DNA of 64,000 nt from Pseudomonas quercus (GTDB taxonomy: Bacteria > Pseudomonadota > Gammaproteobacteria > Pseudomonadales > Pseudomonadaceae): NCBI RefSeq assembly GCF_012033695.1, contig NZ_JAAVJI010000004.1:248001-312000 (forward strand). The letters run 5' to 3'. Below are positions 8,785 to 17,675 of the stretch, in pieces. The position numbers were made by a program, and so were the translations under genes. How positions within the stretch are numbered: the first letter of the stretch is position 1; each line of letters begins with the position of its first letter. The notes below the pieces were generated by a model that searched no databases, had not been told where the DNA came from, and saw only the letters and a list, made by a program, of their open reading frames with translations.

Positions 8785-10314
8785 ATGCCTGATGACGCGT
8801 TACGCTTATTGTTCACCGCTTTGCTGGGCGCGCTGCCTGGCCTGGGCCTGGCCTGGCACTTTTACCGGCTGGCGTCCGCTAGCCGTAGCGACATACCGGT
8901 GCTGGAGGAGCGCTTGCGGGCTGCTCAAGCCAGCGAGCAGATACTGGAACAGCGGTTGGAGGCCCAGGGTAGGGAAGTGGCCACCTTGGTTCAGCAGCAA
9001 GGCGCAGCCAGGGCAGACCTGTCGGCGGCAGCTCGGGAGCTGGAGCTGTTGCGCATGGAGGTGGACAACAGCCGCGATGCGGCCCACGCCTGGGTGCATG
9101 AGCGCGCTCAGCGCGAAGCCGAACTTCGCCAGCTGGAGGCTCGCTGTGCGGGCCTGAGCGCTGAACTGCGCGAGCAGCAGGAGGGGCACGCCCAGCGGTT
9201 GCAAGACATGCAAAACGCTCGTGACGAACTGCGGGCACAGTTTGCAGAGCTGGCCGGCAAGATTTTCGAAGAGCGCGAGCAACGCTTCGCCGAAACTAGC
9301 CAGCAGCGGCTCGGCCAATTGCTCGATCCGCTGCGGGATCGCATTCAGGCGTTCGAAAAGCGTGTTGAAGACAGCTATAGCAATGAGGCGCGTGAGCGGT
9401 TCTCATTGGGCAAAGAACTGGAGCGCCTGCAACAGCTCAACCTCAAGCTCAGTGACGAGGCTACTAACCTGACCCAGGCCCTTAAAGGCCAGAAGACCCA
9501 GGGCAACTGGGGCGAACTGGTGCTTGAGCGGGTGCTTGAACACGCCGGCCTTCAGAAAGGGCGTGAATACCGTACCCAGGTCAACCTCAAAAGCGCCGAC
9601 GGTGAACGTTTCCAGCCGGACGTGCTGGTCACGCTGCCTGGCGACAAGCAGGTGGTGGTAGACGCCAAGGTCAGCCTTACAGCCTGGCAGCAGTACATAG
9701 GCGCGGCTGAAACCGATGTGGCCCAGGCGGCCCTCAAGCAGCACGTGCATAGCTTGCGCTCCCATATCAAGGGGCTTTCCGGCAAGGACTACAGCCGCCT
9801 GGAAGGGCTGCACAGCCTGGACTTCGTGTTGCTGTTCGTGCCGATCGAGGCCGCGTTTTCGGCGGCTCTTCAATACGACCCTGGCTTGTTCCAGGAAGCC
9901 TTCGACAAACAGATCGTGGTGGTCAGCCCTACTACCTTGCTGGCCACGCTCAAGGTGGTAGACAGCCTGTGGAAACAGGAACGTCAGAGCCAGAATGCGC
10001 GGGAAATTGCCGAGCGCGCGGGGTGGCTGTACGACAAGTTCGTGCTGTTTATCCAGGACCTGGACGAGGTAGGCAACCGCCTGCAGCAACTGGACAAGGC
10101 CTATGCCAGCGCACGCAACAAACTCACCGATGGGCGCGGCAACCTCGTCAGCCGCAGTGAACAGCTCAAGCTGCTGGGTGCCAGGGCCAGCAAAAGCCTG
10201 CCGGGCGACTTGCTCGACCGTGCTTTCAGCAATGTGGACGAGGCCGCTACCGGCCCCGTAGAAGCTGACTCAGCCCCCCGTCAGGTGTCGGCTGCTCAAG
10301 TACCGATTCAGTAA
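8785..10314 (+). CDS. rmuC: DNA recombination protein RmuC
   Basis: RmuC-family protein (509 residues), associated with limiting inversions at short inverted repeats; a nuclease-like fold is proposed. A single N-terminal membrane segment (LLFTALLGALPGLGLAWHFY) is followed by a long Glu/Gln/Arg coiled coil to about residue 200. The RmuC domain then has QGNWGELVLERVLEHAGLQKG, PDVLVTLPGDKQVVVDAKVSL and SLDFVLLFVPIEAAFSAAL. The ATG at 8785 follows GGAAC. Its last 45 bases overlap tail-to-tail with the kinase gene on the other strand. Confidence 0.95.
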   Translation: MPDDALRLLFTALLGALPGLGLAWHFYRLASASRSDIPVLEERLRAAQASEQILEQRLEAQGREVATLVQQQGAARADLSAAARELELLRMEVDNSRDAAHAWVHERAQREAELRQLEARCAGLSAELREQQEGHAQRLQDMQNARDELRAQFAELAGKIFEEREQRFAETSQQRLGQLLDPLRDRIQAFEKRVEDSYSNEARERFSLGKELERLQQLNLKLSDEATNLTQALKGQKTQGNWGELVLERVLEHAGLQKGREYRTQVNLKSADGERFQPDVLVTLPGDKQVVVDAKVSLTAWQQYIGAAETDVAQAALKQHVHSLRSHIKGLSGKDYSRLEGLHSLDFVLLFVPIEAAFSAALQYDPGLFQEAFDKQIVVVSPTTLLATLKVVDSLWKQERQSQNAREIAERAGWLYDKFVLFIQDLDEVGNRLQQLDKAYASARNKLTDGRGNLVSRSEQLKLLGARASKSLPGDLLDRAFSNVDEAATGPVEADSAPRQVSAAQVPIQ

Positions 10315-13300
10315 GGCTCGAAGCGCCGCGGGTTTCAACGGCTTGGGCAGGTAGTCCAGGCCTGCTGCATGCACATGGGCGATGGTCTCCTGTCGGCCGT
10401 CGGCGCTAATCACAATACCCGGGATCGGGGCGCCCAGCTGCGTGCGGAGCCACGCGGCCAGTGCAGGCCCGGTGTCGCCCCCGTCCAGGTGGTAGTCCAC
10501 CAGCGCCAGGTTGGGCCGCACGCCTTCAGCCAGCAAGCGTTCGCAGCCATCGCGGTCGGCGGCGGTCCACACGGTGCACCCCCAGCGGCTCAGCAAGCTG
10601 GTCATGCCCGCCAGGATGCTGGCCTCGTTGTCCACGCACAGCACCCGCAACCCACTCAACGGGGATGTGCCTACTGGTTTCGCCACCACCTGAACCACGG
10701 CTGCTTTGGCCAAGGGCACTGTAACGCTGAACACACTGCCCTGTCCCGGCCAGGAGCGGACGTTCAGCGGGTGGCCCAGCAACCGGCACAGCCCGTCGGC
10801 AATCGCCAACCCAAGGCCTAGGCCTTTTTCGGCGCGGGTTTGGTGGCTGTCCAGGCGTTTGAATTCCTCGAAAATAATGCCCAGCTTGTCTGCAGCGATA
10901 CCAGGGCCTTTGTCCCAAACCTCTAAGCGAAGCTGCGCACCCTCGCGTCGAACACCTAGCAGCACCGGCCCCTTGGCGTAGCGGAACGCATTGGTCAGGA
11001 AGTTCTGGAGCACCCGCCTTAGCAGCTTGATGTCGCTGTCTACGCGCAGGTGGCTGGCGCGTACCCGGAAATCCAGGCCTTGTTCGTGGGCCAGGGCAGC
11101 AAACTCCGTACCCAGTGCGCCATATAACTCGTCCAGGGCAAACGGCCGACGGTCAAGGGTCACCCGGCCGTTTTCCAGGCGTGAGATGTCCAGCAGGTCG
11201 CTGATCAGGTCCTCGGCTGAGCGCAGGGCGCTGTCCATGTGCCGGACCAGTGTCGCGGCTTCATCGGACAGGTCCTCGCTGTGGTGCCCCAATGCCGCAC
11301 AGAACAACCGGGCAGCGTTCATGGGTTGCATCAGGTCATGGCCTACGGCTGCAAGAAAGCGGCTTTTGGAGGTGTTGGCAGTCTCTGCATGGGCCTTGGC
11401 GGCGGTGAGGGCGTGATTGAGGGCGGACAGCTCGCCGGTGCGTTCGGCTACGCGCAGCTCCAGGCGTTCGTTGGCGTCCTTGAGCCCACGTTCAGCCTCA
11501 CGGTACGCCGTGATGTCTGTAAAGCTCATTACAAACCCACCGCCGGGCATGGGGTTGCCGATCAGTTCGATCACCTGGCCCGTGGGAAACACGCGCTCGG
11601 AAGTGTGGGCGCGCCCTTGGCGCATGTGGTGCAGGCGGCGCGCCACGTGGACCTCAGCCTCGCCTGGCCCGCAGAAGCCGCGCTCGGCATTGAACCGAAT
11701 GATGTCAGCAATGGGGCGGCCCACGGCGATCAGGTCCTCGGGGTAGTTGAACAGCTCCAGGTAGCGACGGTTCCAGGCCACCAGCCGCAGGTGCTGGTCC
11801 ACCACGCTGATGCCTTGGGTAATGTTTTCGATGGCGCCTTGCAGCAGGGCGCGGTTGAACTGGAGCACCTCAGACGCTTCGTCGGCAATCCGCACCACGT
11901 CTTCGAGCTGCATGTCCCGGCCTTCGATGGCCGCTTTTACCACCGCACGGCTGGAGGAGGTGCCCAGGGTGCCGGCCAGCAACCGCTCGGTGTGGGCAAT
12001 CCACTCAGGGTCGGCGGTCTGGGTGGGGTTGAACCCTTTGCCTTGGCGGTAGGCAAAGTGGCTGAAGCTCTGCTGCGCGCGGTCCTCGCCCACGAACCGG
12101 CTAGCCAGCTTGAGCAGGTCATCAAGCTGAACCGCCAGCAGGCCCTTGGCGTTGGGCCTTAGGTCCTGCTGGTGGCCAACGAAACGCCCGGCCTGCCAGT
12201 GCTCGGACACCCGTGTGCGGGACAGTACCGACACCCACACGAACAAGATGAAGTTGCCCGCCAAGGACAGCACCACCCCTTGGGTAAGGGGTGAAATCGG
12301 CAGGTGCAGCGGGTTGCCATGCAGCCAGCTCAAGGCGGGGAACACGTCCAGGGGCCACCCCAGGCTGTGGGCCGCGATGGGCAGCACCAGCGCGTAGAAC
12401 CAAAGGAAGCTGCCAGCCGCCAGGCCGGCAAACACGCCACGGCGGTTGGCCTGCTTCCAGTAGAGCGCGCCCACCATGGCAGGCGTGAGCTGGGCCACAG
12501 CGGCAAAGGCGATTTGCCCGATGGTCGCCAGGCTGGCGTTGGAACCGAGTAGCCGGTAGCTCACGTAGGCCAGCAGCAGGATCACCAGAATGCTCACCCG
12601 GCGTACAGACAGCATCCAGTGGCGGAAGGCTTCGAACGGCCGCTCGGTGCGCTGCCGTCGCAGCAACCAAGGCAGCAGAATATCGTTGGACACCATGGTC
12701 GACAGCGCCACGCTTTCTACGATCACCATGCCGGTGGCTGCCGAGGCGCCGCCCAGAAAGGCCAGCAACGCCAGGGCAGGGTGGGCTTCGGCCAAGGGCA
12801 GGCTAATGACAAAGGAATCGCGCAATACGGTGCCGGGCAGCAACATCTGGCCGGCCAGGGCAATGGGCACCACGAACAGCGCCGCCAGCAACAGGTAGCC
12901 GGGAAACACCCAGCGGGCCAGGCGCAGGTCCCGTGGCTGGATATTCTCTACCACAGTGACCTGGAATTGCCGCGGCAAGCAGATCATGGCCATCATCGCG
13001 ACCCCGGTCTGCACTACCATGGACGGCCAGTTGATGGTTTCGCTCCAGTAGCTGTCCAGGGCCGGGGCTTGTTTAGCTCGCATGAGCAGGTCGCCAAAAC
13101 CGTCATACAGGTGGTAGGTGATAAAAGCGCCCACGGCCAGAAAGGCGAACAACTTGACCAGGGCCTCGAAGGCGATGGCCAGCACCATGCCCCGGTGGTG
13201 TTCCGTCACGTCCAGGCTGCGTGTGCCGAACACGATGGTAAACAGTGCAAGCACCAGGGACACCACCATGGCGGTGTCCTGGGCACGCCCCCCGGTGGCA

Positions 13301-13755
13301 TCCGCGCTGGCACCAATCAACAGGTTCACCCCCAGCACGATGCCTTTAAGCTGCAACGCAATGTAGGGCAGCATCCCGATCAGGCAGATCAGCGCGACCA
13401 CGATGGCCAAGGCCTGGGACTTGCCATAGCGTGCCGCAATAAAGTCGGCGATAGACGTGATGTTTTCCTGCTTGCTGATCAGCACCATCTTTTGCAGCAC
13501 CCGGGGCGCGGCCAGCAACAGCACGGCCGGGCCCAGGTAGATCGGCAGAAAGGCCCATAGCTGTTCGGCCGCCTGGCCCACGGCACCGAAGAAGGTCCAG
13601 CTGGTGCAGTACACCGCCAGGGACAGGCTGTATACCCAGGCCCGCAGGCGCGGGGGCAGGGAGGTCTGGCGGCGGTCCCCCCAATAGGCAATGGCAAACA
13701 TCACGGCCATGTAGGCCAGGGCAACGGCGGCAATCAGCCCACTGGAAAGCGACAT
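10270..13755 (-). CDS. Sodium/solute symporter-linked hybrid histidine kinase (MxtR/CrbS type)
   Basis: Sensor protein of 1161 residues. About 1-500 form a sodium:solute symporter (SLC5-like) domain with 12-13 membrane segments. Next are a linker, a PAS domain (about 645-760; QGISVVDQHLRLVAWNRRYLELF) and a coiled coil. The HisKA domain has phospho-acceptor His806 in AAVGHDLMQPMN; the ATPase has N box NFLTNAFRYAKG and GLGLGLAIADGL. A C-terminal receiver has Asp1087 in LALVDYHLDGG. This layout is that of MxtR/CrbS, which with ErdR/CrbR controls acetate use in Pseudomonas and Vibrio; the identity is inferred from architecture and length. No cognate LuxR-type regulator is adjacent. It is divergent from the acyltransferase fusion gene. 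Confidence 0.88.
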   Translation of the reverse strand: MSLSSGLIAAVALAYMAVMFAIAYWGDRRQTSLPPRLRAWVYSLSLAVYCTSWTFFGAVGQAAEQLWAFLPIYLGPAVLLLAAPRVLQKMVLISKQENITSIADFIAARYGKSQALAIVVALICLIGMLPYIALQLKGIVLGVNLLIGASADATGGRAQDTAMVVSLVLALFTIVFGTRSLDVTEHHRGMVLAIAFEALVKLFAFLAVGAFITYHLYDGFGDLLMRAKQAPALDSYWSETINWPSMVVQTGVAMMAMICLPRQFQVTVVENIQPRDLRLARWVFPGYLLLAALFVVPIALAGQMLLPGTVLRDSFVISLPLAEAHPALALLAFLGGASAATGMVIVESVALSTMVSNDILLPWLLRRQRTERPFEAFRHWMLSVRRVSILVILLLAYVSYRLLGSNASLATIGQIAFAAVAQLTPAMVGALYWKQANRRGVFAGLAAGSFLWFYALVLPIAAHSLGWPLDVFPALSWLHGNPLHLPISPLTQGVVLSLAGNFILFVWVSVLSRTRVSEHWQAGRFVGHQQDLRPNAKGLLAVQLDDLLKLASRFVGEDRAQQSFSHFAYRQGKGFNPTQTADPEWIAHTERLLAGTLGTSSSRAVVKAAIEGRDMQLEDVVRIADEASEVLQFNRALLQGAIENITQGISVVDQHLRLVAWNRRYLELFNYPEDLIAVGRPIADIIRFNAERGFCGPGEAEVHVARRLHHMRQGRAHTSERVFPTGQVIELIGNPMPGGGFVMSFTDITAYREAERGLKDANERLELRVAERTGELSALNHALTAAKAHAETANTSKSRFLAAVGHDLMQPMNAARLFCAALGHHSEDLSDEAATLVRHMDSALRSAEDLISDLLDISRLENGRVTLDRRPFALDELYGALGTEFAALAHEQGLDFRVRASHLRVDSDIKLLRRVLQNFLTNAFRYAKGPVLLGVRREGAQLRLEVWDKGPGIAADKLGIIFEEFKRLDSHQTRAEKGLGLGLAIADGLCRLLGHPLNVRSWPGQGSVFSVTVPLAKAAVVQVVAKPVGTSPLSGLRVLCVDNEASILAGMTSLLSRWGCTVWTAADRDGCERLLAEGVRPNLALVDYHLDGGDTGPALAAWLRTQLGAPIPGIVISADGRQETIAHVHAAGLDYLPKPLKPAALRALLNRYLSSRHLTGG

Positions 13756-13915
13756 TGAGGCTCCGGCACAGGAACAGACGAGCAGGGCAGCAGTCTGGCA
13801 CGGCGCTGGCCGTTAGTCAGGCAAGACCATGGTCTATCCTCGGCAACGGTGTGGCTTTTTTCTCCCTGGGGCGTTCCAATTTCTCACTGCCAGTCGACCA
13901 CAAGGGCCAAGGACG

Positions 13916-15790
13916 ATGAGTTCACAGTTGCAGCTGCTGCGCACCCGGCGCTTTTTGCCGTTTTTCATCACCCAGGCGTTGGGTGCGTTCAATGACAACG
14001 TGTTCAAGCAATCGCTGATTCTGGCCATTCTCTACAAGCTGAGCATGGAAGGGGACCGCACGTTCTGGATCAACCTGTGCGCGCTGCTCTTCATTCTGCC
14101 GTTCTTCCTGTTTTCGGCACTGGCAGGGCAGATAGGCGAGCGCTTTGCCAAGGACCGGCTGATCCGGGCCATCAAGCTGGCAGAAATCTTGATCATGGGG
14201 GTGGGTGCAGTCGGCTTCTTTTACAGCCAGTTGCCCATGCTGCTAGTGGCCCTGTTTGCCATGGGCACCCACTCGGCGCTGTTCGGGCCGGTTAAATATT
14301 CCCTGCTGCCCCAGGCCCTCAGCCCCCGCGAGTTGCTGGGTGGCAACGGCCTGGTGGAGATGGGCACCTTCCTGGCCATCCTGGGCGGGACCATCACTGC
14401 AGGCGTGCTGATGGCCCAGCAGGTATACGCGCCGGGGGTGGCCGTGGCCATCGTGGTTGTGGCCGCGCTGGGGTATGTGGCCAGCCGCGCGATCCCCGCC
14501 GCTCCGGCGTCGGCGCCCGGCATGGCCATCAACTGGAACGTGCCGGTGCAAACCTGGCGCACCTTGCGGCTAGGGCTGGGGCAGACGCCGGCCGTGTCCC
14601 GCTCATTACTGGGCAATTCGTGGTTCTGGTTTGTAGGGGCGATCTACCTCACGCAGATACCCACCTACGCCAAGGCGTGGCTGCACGGGGATGAAACCGC
14701 CGTCACCTTGGTGCTTACCGTGTTCTCCGTGGGCATCGCCTTGGGCTCTGTGCTGTGCGAGCGCTTGTCGGGCCGCCAGGTAGAAATCGGCTTGGTGCCC
14801 TTTGGCTCGTTCGGGCTCACTCTGTTTGGCCTGCTGTGGTGGTGGCACTCAGGCAATGTGCCGGCGCCGGAAGCGGGTGCCGGGTATACCTGGCTGCAGT
14901 TGCTAGGCATAGGGCCGGTGTGGCCGGTGCTGGTGGACATTCTGGGCCTGGGCGTGTTCGGCGGCTTCTATATTGTGCCGCTGTATGCGTTGATCCAGGC
15001 GCGCACCCCTGAATACCAGCGTGCTCAGGTGATCGCAGCCAACAACATCCTCAACGCGCTGTTTATGGTGGTGTCGGCCGTTGTGGCGGTGGGGCTGCTG
15101 AGCGGGGCGGGCTTGAGCATTCCCCAGCTGTTCCTGGTGGTGTCGCTCATGAACATCGCGGTGAACGCCTATATCTTCAAGATCGTGCCCGAATTCAGCG
15201 TCCGCTTCCTGATATGGCTGCTTAGCCATTCCATGTACCGGGTACGCCACGAGGGCCTGGACCATATCCCCGACGAAGGCGCCGCGTTGCTGGTGTGCAA
15301 CCACGTGTCCTTCGTGGACGCACTGCTGATTGCCGGTGCCGTACGGCGGCCAGTGCGGTTCGTGATGTATTACCGCATCTACAACCTGCCAGTGCTCAAT
15401 TTCTTCTTCCGCACCGTAGGCGCCATCCCCATCGCTGGCCGCTCCGAAGACCTGCAGATCTACGAACGGGCGTTCAGGGACATCGCCGGCTACCTGGCCG
15501 AAGGCGAACTGGTGTGCGTCTTCCCCGAAGGCAAGTTGACCACCACTGGCGAAGTGGACACGTTCAAAAGCGGCACCACCACCATTCTTGGCCAAACGGC
15601 AGTGCCTGTGATCCCCATGGCATTGAAAGGCCTGTGGGGCAGCTTCTTCAGCCGCGCCCCCCATAAAGGCTTCTTCCGCCGGTTCTGGTCACGGGTCGCC
15701 GTAGTGGCCGGCCCGCCCCTGGGTGCAGGGGCGTGCACGCCACGGCAGTTGCGTGAAAAGGTGCAGGGGTTGAGAGGGGAAGCGCAGTAG
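13916..15790 (+). CDS. MFS transporter fused to a 1-acylglycerol-3-phosphate-type acyltransferase
   Basis: The 624-residue protein joins an LplT-like major-facilitator domain (about 1-410; AFNDNVFKQSLILAILYKLS is the hallmark) to a PlsC-type acyltransferase (about 420-620) with NHVSFVD (the HxxxxD motif) and FPEGKLTTTGEVDTFKSG. It resembles the lysophospholipid flippase/acyltransferase system LplT-Aas, but lacks the acyl-ACP synthetase domain of Aas. Likely role: flipping and re-acylating lysophospholipids at the inner membrane. The ATG at 13916 has AAGGA 6 bases upstream; a longer in-frame start lacks this. It stands alone, divergent from the kinase. Confidence 0.9.
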   Translation: MSSQLQLLRTRRFLPFFITQALGAFNDNVFKQSLILAILYKLSMEGDRTFWINLCALLFILPFFLFSALAGQIGERFAKDRLIRAIKLAEILIMGVGAVGFFYSQLPMLLVALFAMGTHSALFGPVKYSLLPQALSPRELLGGNGLVEMGTFLAILGGTITAGVLMAQQVYAPGVAVAIVVVAALGYVASRAIPAAPASAPGMAINWNVPVQTWRTLRLGLGQTPAVSRSLLGNSWFWFVGAIYLTQIPTYAKAWLHGDETAVTLVLTVFSVGIALGSVLCERLSGRQVEIGLVPFGSFGLTLFGLLWWWHSGNVPAPEAGAGYTWLQLLGIGPVWPVLVDILGLGVFGGFYIVPLYALIQARTPEYQRAQVIAANNILNALFMVVSAVVAVGLLSGAGLSIPQLFLVVSLMNIAVNAYIFKIVPEFSVRFLIWLLSHSMYRVRHEGLDHIPDEGAALLVCNHVSFVDALLIAGAVRRPVRFVMYYRIYNLPVLNFFFRTVGAIPIAGRSEDLQIYERAFRDIAGYLAEGELVCVFPEGKLTTTGEVDTFKSGTTTILGQTAVPVIPMALKGLWGSFFSRAPHKGFFRRFWSRVAVVAGPPLGAGACTPRQLREKVQGLRGEAQ

Positions 15791-15811
15791 GGGTGGGCGG
15801 GGTGTTGCTTT

Positions 15812-15842
15812 TGTGGGAGCTGACAGTAGTCAGCGAGTGGGA
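15812..15842 (+). repeat. REP-like palindromic element, copy 1
   Basis: It begins TGTGGGAGCTG and contains the palindrome GCTGACAGTAGTCAGC. The same head and layout recur at 17595-17622. It lies between the acyltransferase fusion and the end of the ABC-F gene and resembles the REP sequences scattered through Pseudomonas genomes. Confidence 0.7.
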
Positions 15843-15862
15843 ACGCCTCTATTCGGGCTGAC

Positions 15863-17491
15863 TCATCCTGCACCGCCCCACGGTTCGTACCGCCACCCCT
15901 TGGGCTGCCAGGTCAACTGATGCGTCAACCCCAAAGCCTGCAGAAAATCAGGGTCGTGAGCACTCACAATCAGCGCGCCCTTGAACTGGCCAAGCAATTG
16001 CTCAACCGCTTCCAGGGCCGCGATATCGAGGTGATTGTTCACTTCGTCGAGCAGCAACAGTTGTGTCTGTTCTGGGCCGCCCGCCAGCCAGGCGAGTGAG
16101 GCGCGCAGGCGTTCGCCACCGCTGAGCCGACCGAAGGGCGTGGCCATTTGCCGAGCGTCGAGCCCGGCGTTGGCGAAGGCTTGACGAAAGCGGCCTTCTT
16201 CGGCGGTGCCCAGCTCATGGCGCAGCACCTGCTCGATACTGTGCTCGGGATCGAAGGTTTGAGCATGTTGGTCGATCAGGTGGGTGCGCAAGACAGGCCG
16301 CGCGACGCCGCTGGCGGGCGCCAGTTGCCCAGCCATCACCTTCAGCAGCGTGGATTTTCCGCAGCCGTTTGGCCCGATCACGCCAACCCGCACCGGGCCG
16401 TGCAGGGTGAGATCAATAAAGCGGTTGTCGGGCGGGCCGTAGGGGAGTTCGCAGTGTTCGAGCGTAACCACCTGTGTAGCATTAGCGATCAGGCCGGGCG
16501 GGGCGATCAGGTGGCTTGGGCGTACCGGCTCCACCTCCGCCCTGGCCTGGTCAAGTCGCTCTCGCGCCATCTCACTCAGGCGCGCCTGCTGGATGCGCTG
16601 ATGGCCGCTGTGTTGCTCGGCGCGCTCTGCCCGCGCATTGGCGACGATGGCGGGGGTACCGGTAGCACGCGCCACCTTGCGGCCATGGCTGGCACTTTGC
16701 ACCTCGCGCTGACGGGCCAGGGTGATCCGCTGCTCGACGCTGTCCCGTGCTGCCCGCGCCCTGACCAGTGCGGCCTGAGCGTTGTCTTGCTCGGCCTGGC
16801 GTTGCGCTCGATAGTGGCTATAGCCACCACTGTAGTGAACCAGCGCGTCGCCGCGAAGCTCAAGAATGCGATCGGCGTGTTCCAGCAGCGCCCGGTCATG
16901 GGAGATGACAATCCGGGTTTCCTTACCGTGGCACAGCGCTGTGCTCAACTGCTCGCGTGCCTGGCGATCCAGGTGATTGGTGGGCTCATCGAGTATCACT
17001 ACCCGCGCGCCGCCAAGCTGCAGGCCGGCAAGCATCAGGCGCACCGTCTCGCCTCCACTCAAGGCTTCGCTCGGGCGATCGAGGGGAAGATGAGCCAGAC
17101 CGAGGCGCGTCAGGCAGGCATGGATATCACCCGGCAAGCTCCAGCGGTCGTTGATCAGGTCGAACAGTGCAGGGTCGCAGGCGCCTGCTTCAACCTCAGC
17201 CAAGGCCTGCAAAACATCCCGTACGCCAAGCAAGTCGGCAACAGTACCGCTGATGGGCCCGAGCCATTGCGGCAGATAACCGACCGTGCCGGTGCATTGC
17301 ACACTGCCTTCGCTCGCCGCCAGGCGCCCTGCCATGATCTGCGCCAGCATCGATTTGCCGCTGCCGTTGGGCCCGACGATGCCGGTGAACTGCCTGGAAA
17401 ACGTCGCGTTAAGCCCTGAGAACAATGGCCTGCCGTCTGGCAGGCGCAAGGTCAGGTTTTTGATGATCAAGGTGGCGTTGTCGCTACTCAT
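15863..17491 (-). CDS. ABC-F family ATP-binding protein
   Basis: Soluble duplicated ATPase (542 residues) with no membrane segments. The first nucleotide-binding domain has GPNGSGKS at 40-47 and signature ALSGGETVRLMLAG, then LDEPTNHLD. The second has GPNGCGKSTLLK, RLSGGERLRASLAW and LLLDEVNNHLD. An Arg/Glu/Gln-rich linker joins them. ABC-F proteins act on ribosomes (translation rescue or antibiotic protection); which subgroup this is cannot be told. The ATG at 17491 opens a normal family N-terminus; a 21-codon upstream extension is Cys-rich and unlikely. The leader GAAAACAACAATG is an A-rich Crc/Hfq-like word. REP-like elements flank the gene on both sides. Confidence 0.9.
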   Translation of the reverse strand: MSSDNATLIIKNLTLRLPDGRPLFSGLNATFSRQFTGIVGPNGSGKSMLAQIMAGRLAASEGSVQCTGTVGYLPQWLGPISGTVADLLGVRDVLQALAEVEAGACDPALFDLINDRWSLPGDIHACLTRLGLAHLPLDRPSEALSGGETVRLMLAGLQLGGARVVILDEPTNHLDRQAREQLSTALCHGKETRIVISHDRALLEHADRILELRGDALVHYSGGYSHYRAQRQAEQDNAQAALVRARAARDSVEQRITLARQREVQSASHGRKVARATGTPAIVANARAERAEQHSGHQRIQQARLSEMARERLDQARAEVEPVRPSHLIAPPGLIANATQVVTLEHCELPYGPPDNRFIDLTLHGPVRVGVIGPNGCGKSTLLKVMAGQLAPASGVARPVLRTHLIDQHAQTFDPEHSIEQVLRHELGTAEEGRFRQAFANAGLDARQMATPFGRLSGGERLRASLAWLAGGPEQTQLLLLDEVNNHLDIAALEAVEQLLGQFKGALIVSAHDPDFLQALGLTHQLTWQPKGWRYEPWGGAG

Positions 17492-17594
17492 TGTTGTTTT
17501 CTCAAGCTCACGTACCCCGATATTAAGGCAGGGGCAAGGGGCATGAAATGACAAGGATCAGTAGGATGAGGTGGTTCCCCAACGGCACAAACCC

Positions 17595-17622
17595 TGTGGG
17601 AGCTGGCGACAGCCAGCGAATG
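17595..17622 (+). repeat. REP-like palindromic element, copy 2
   Basis: It begins TGTGGGAGCTGG and contains the perfect palindrome GCTGGCGACAGCCAGC. Same orientation and head as the copy at 15812-15842. It lies between the divergent ABC-F gene and the 3' end of the symporter gene. Confidence 0.7.
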
Positions 17623-17675
17623 AACTGGGGTTTACAGTCCGTTCGCAGGCTCTGTCAGCGCCCACAGGGGGCACA

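Noticed and set aside
11239..13560. Two open frames of about 310 codons each on the plus strand (11239-12162 and 12619-13560)
   Set aside because: Both lie antisense to the hybrid kinase, which has continuous, recognisable domains.
16148..17419. 423-codon open frame on the plus strand
   Set aside because: It is antisense to the ABC-F gene, whose Walker and signature motifs are clear. Its own translation has no recognisable motif.
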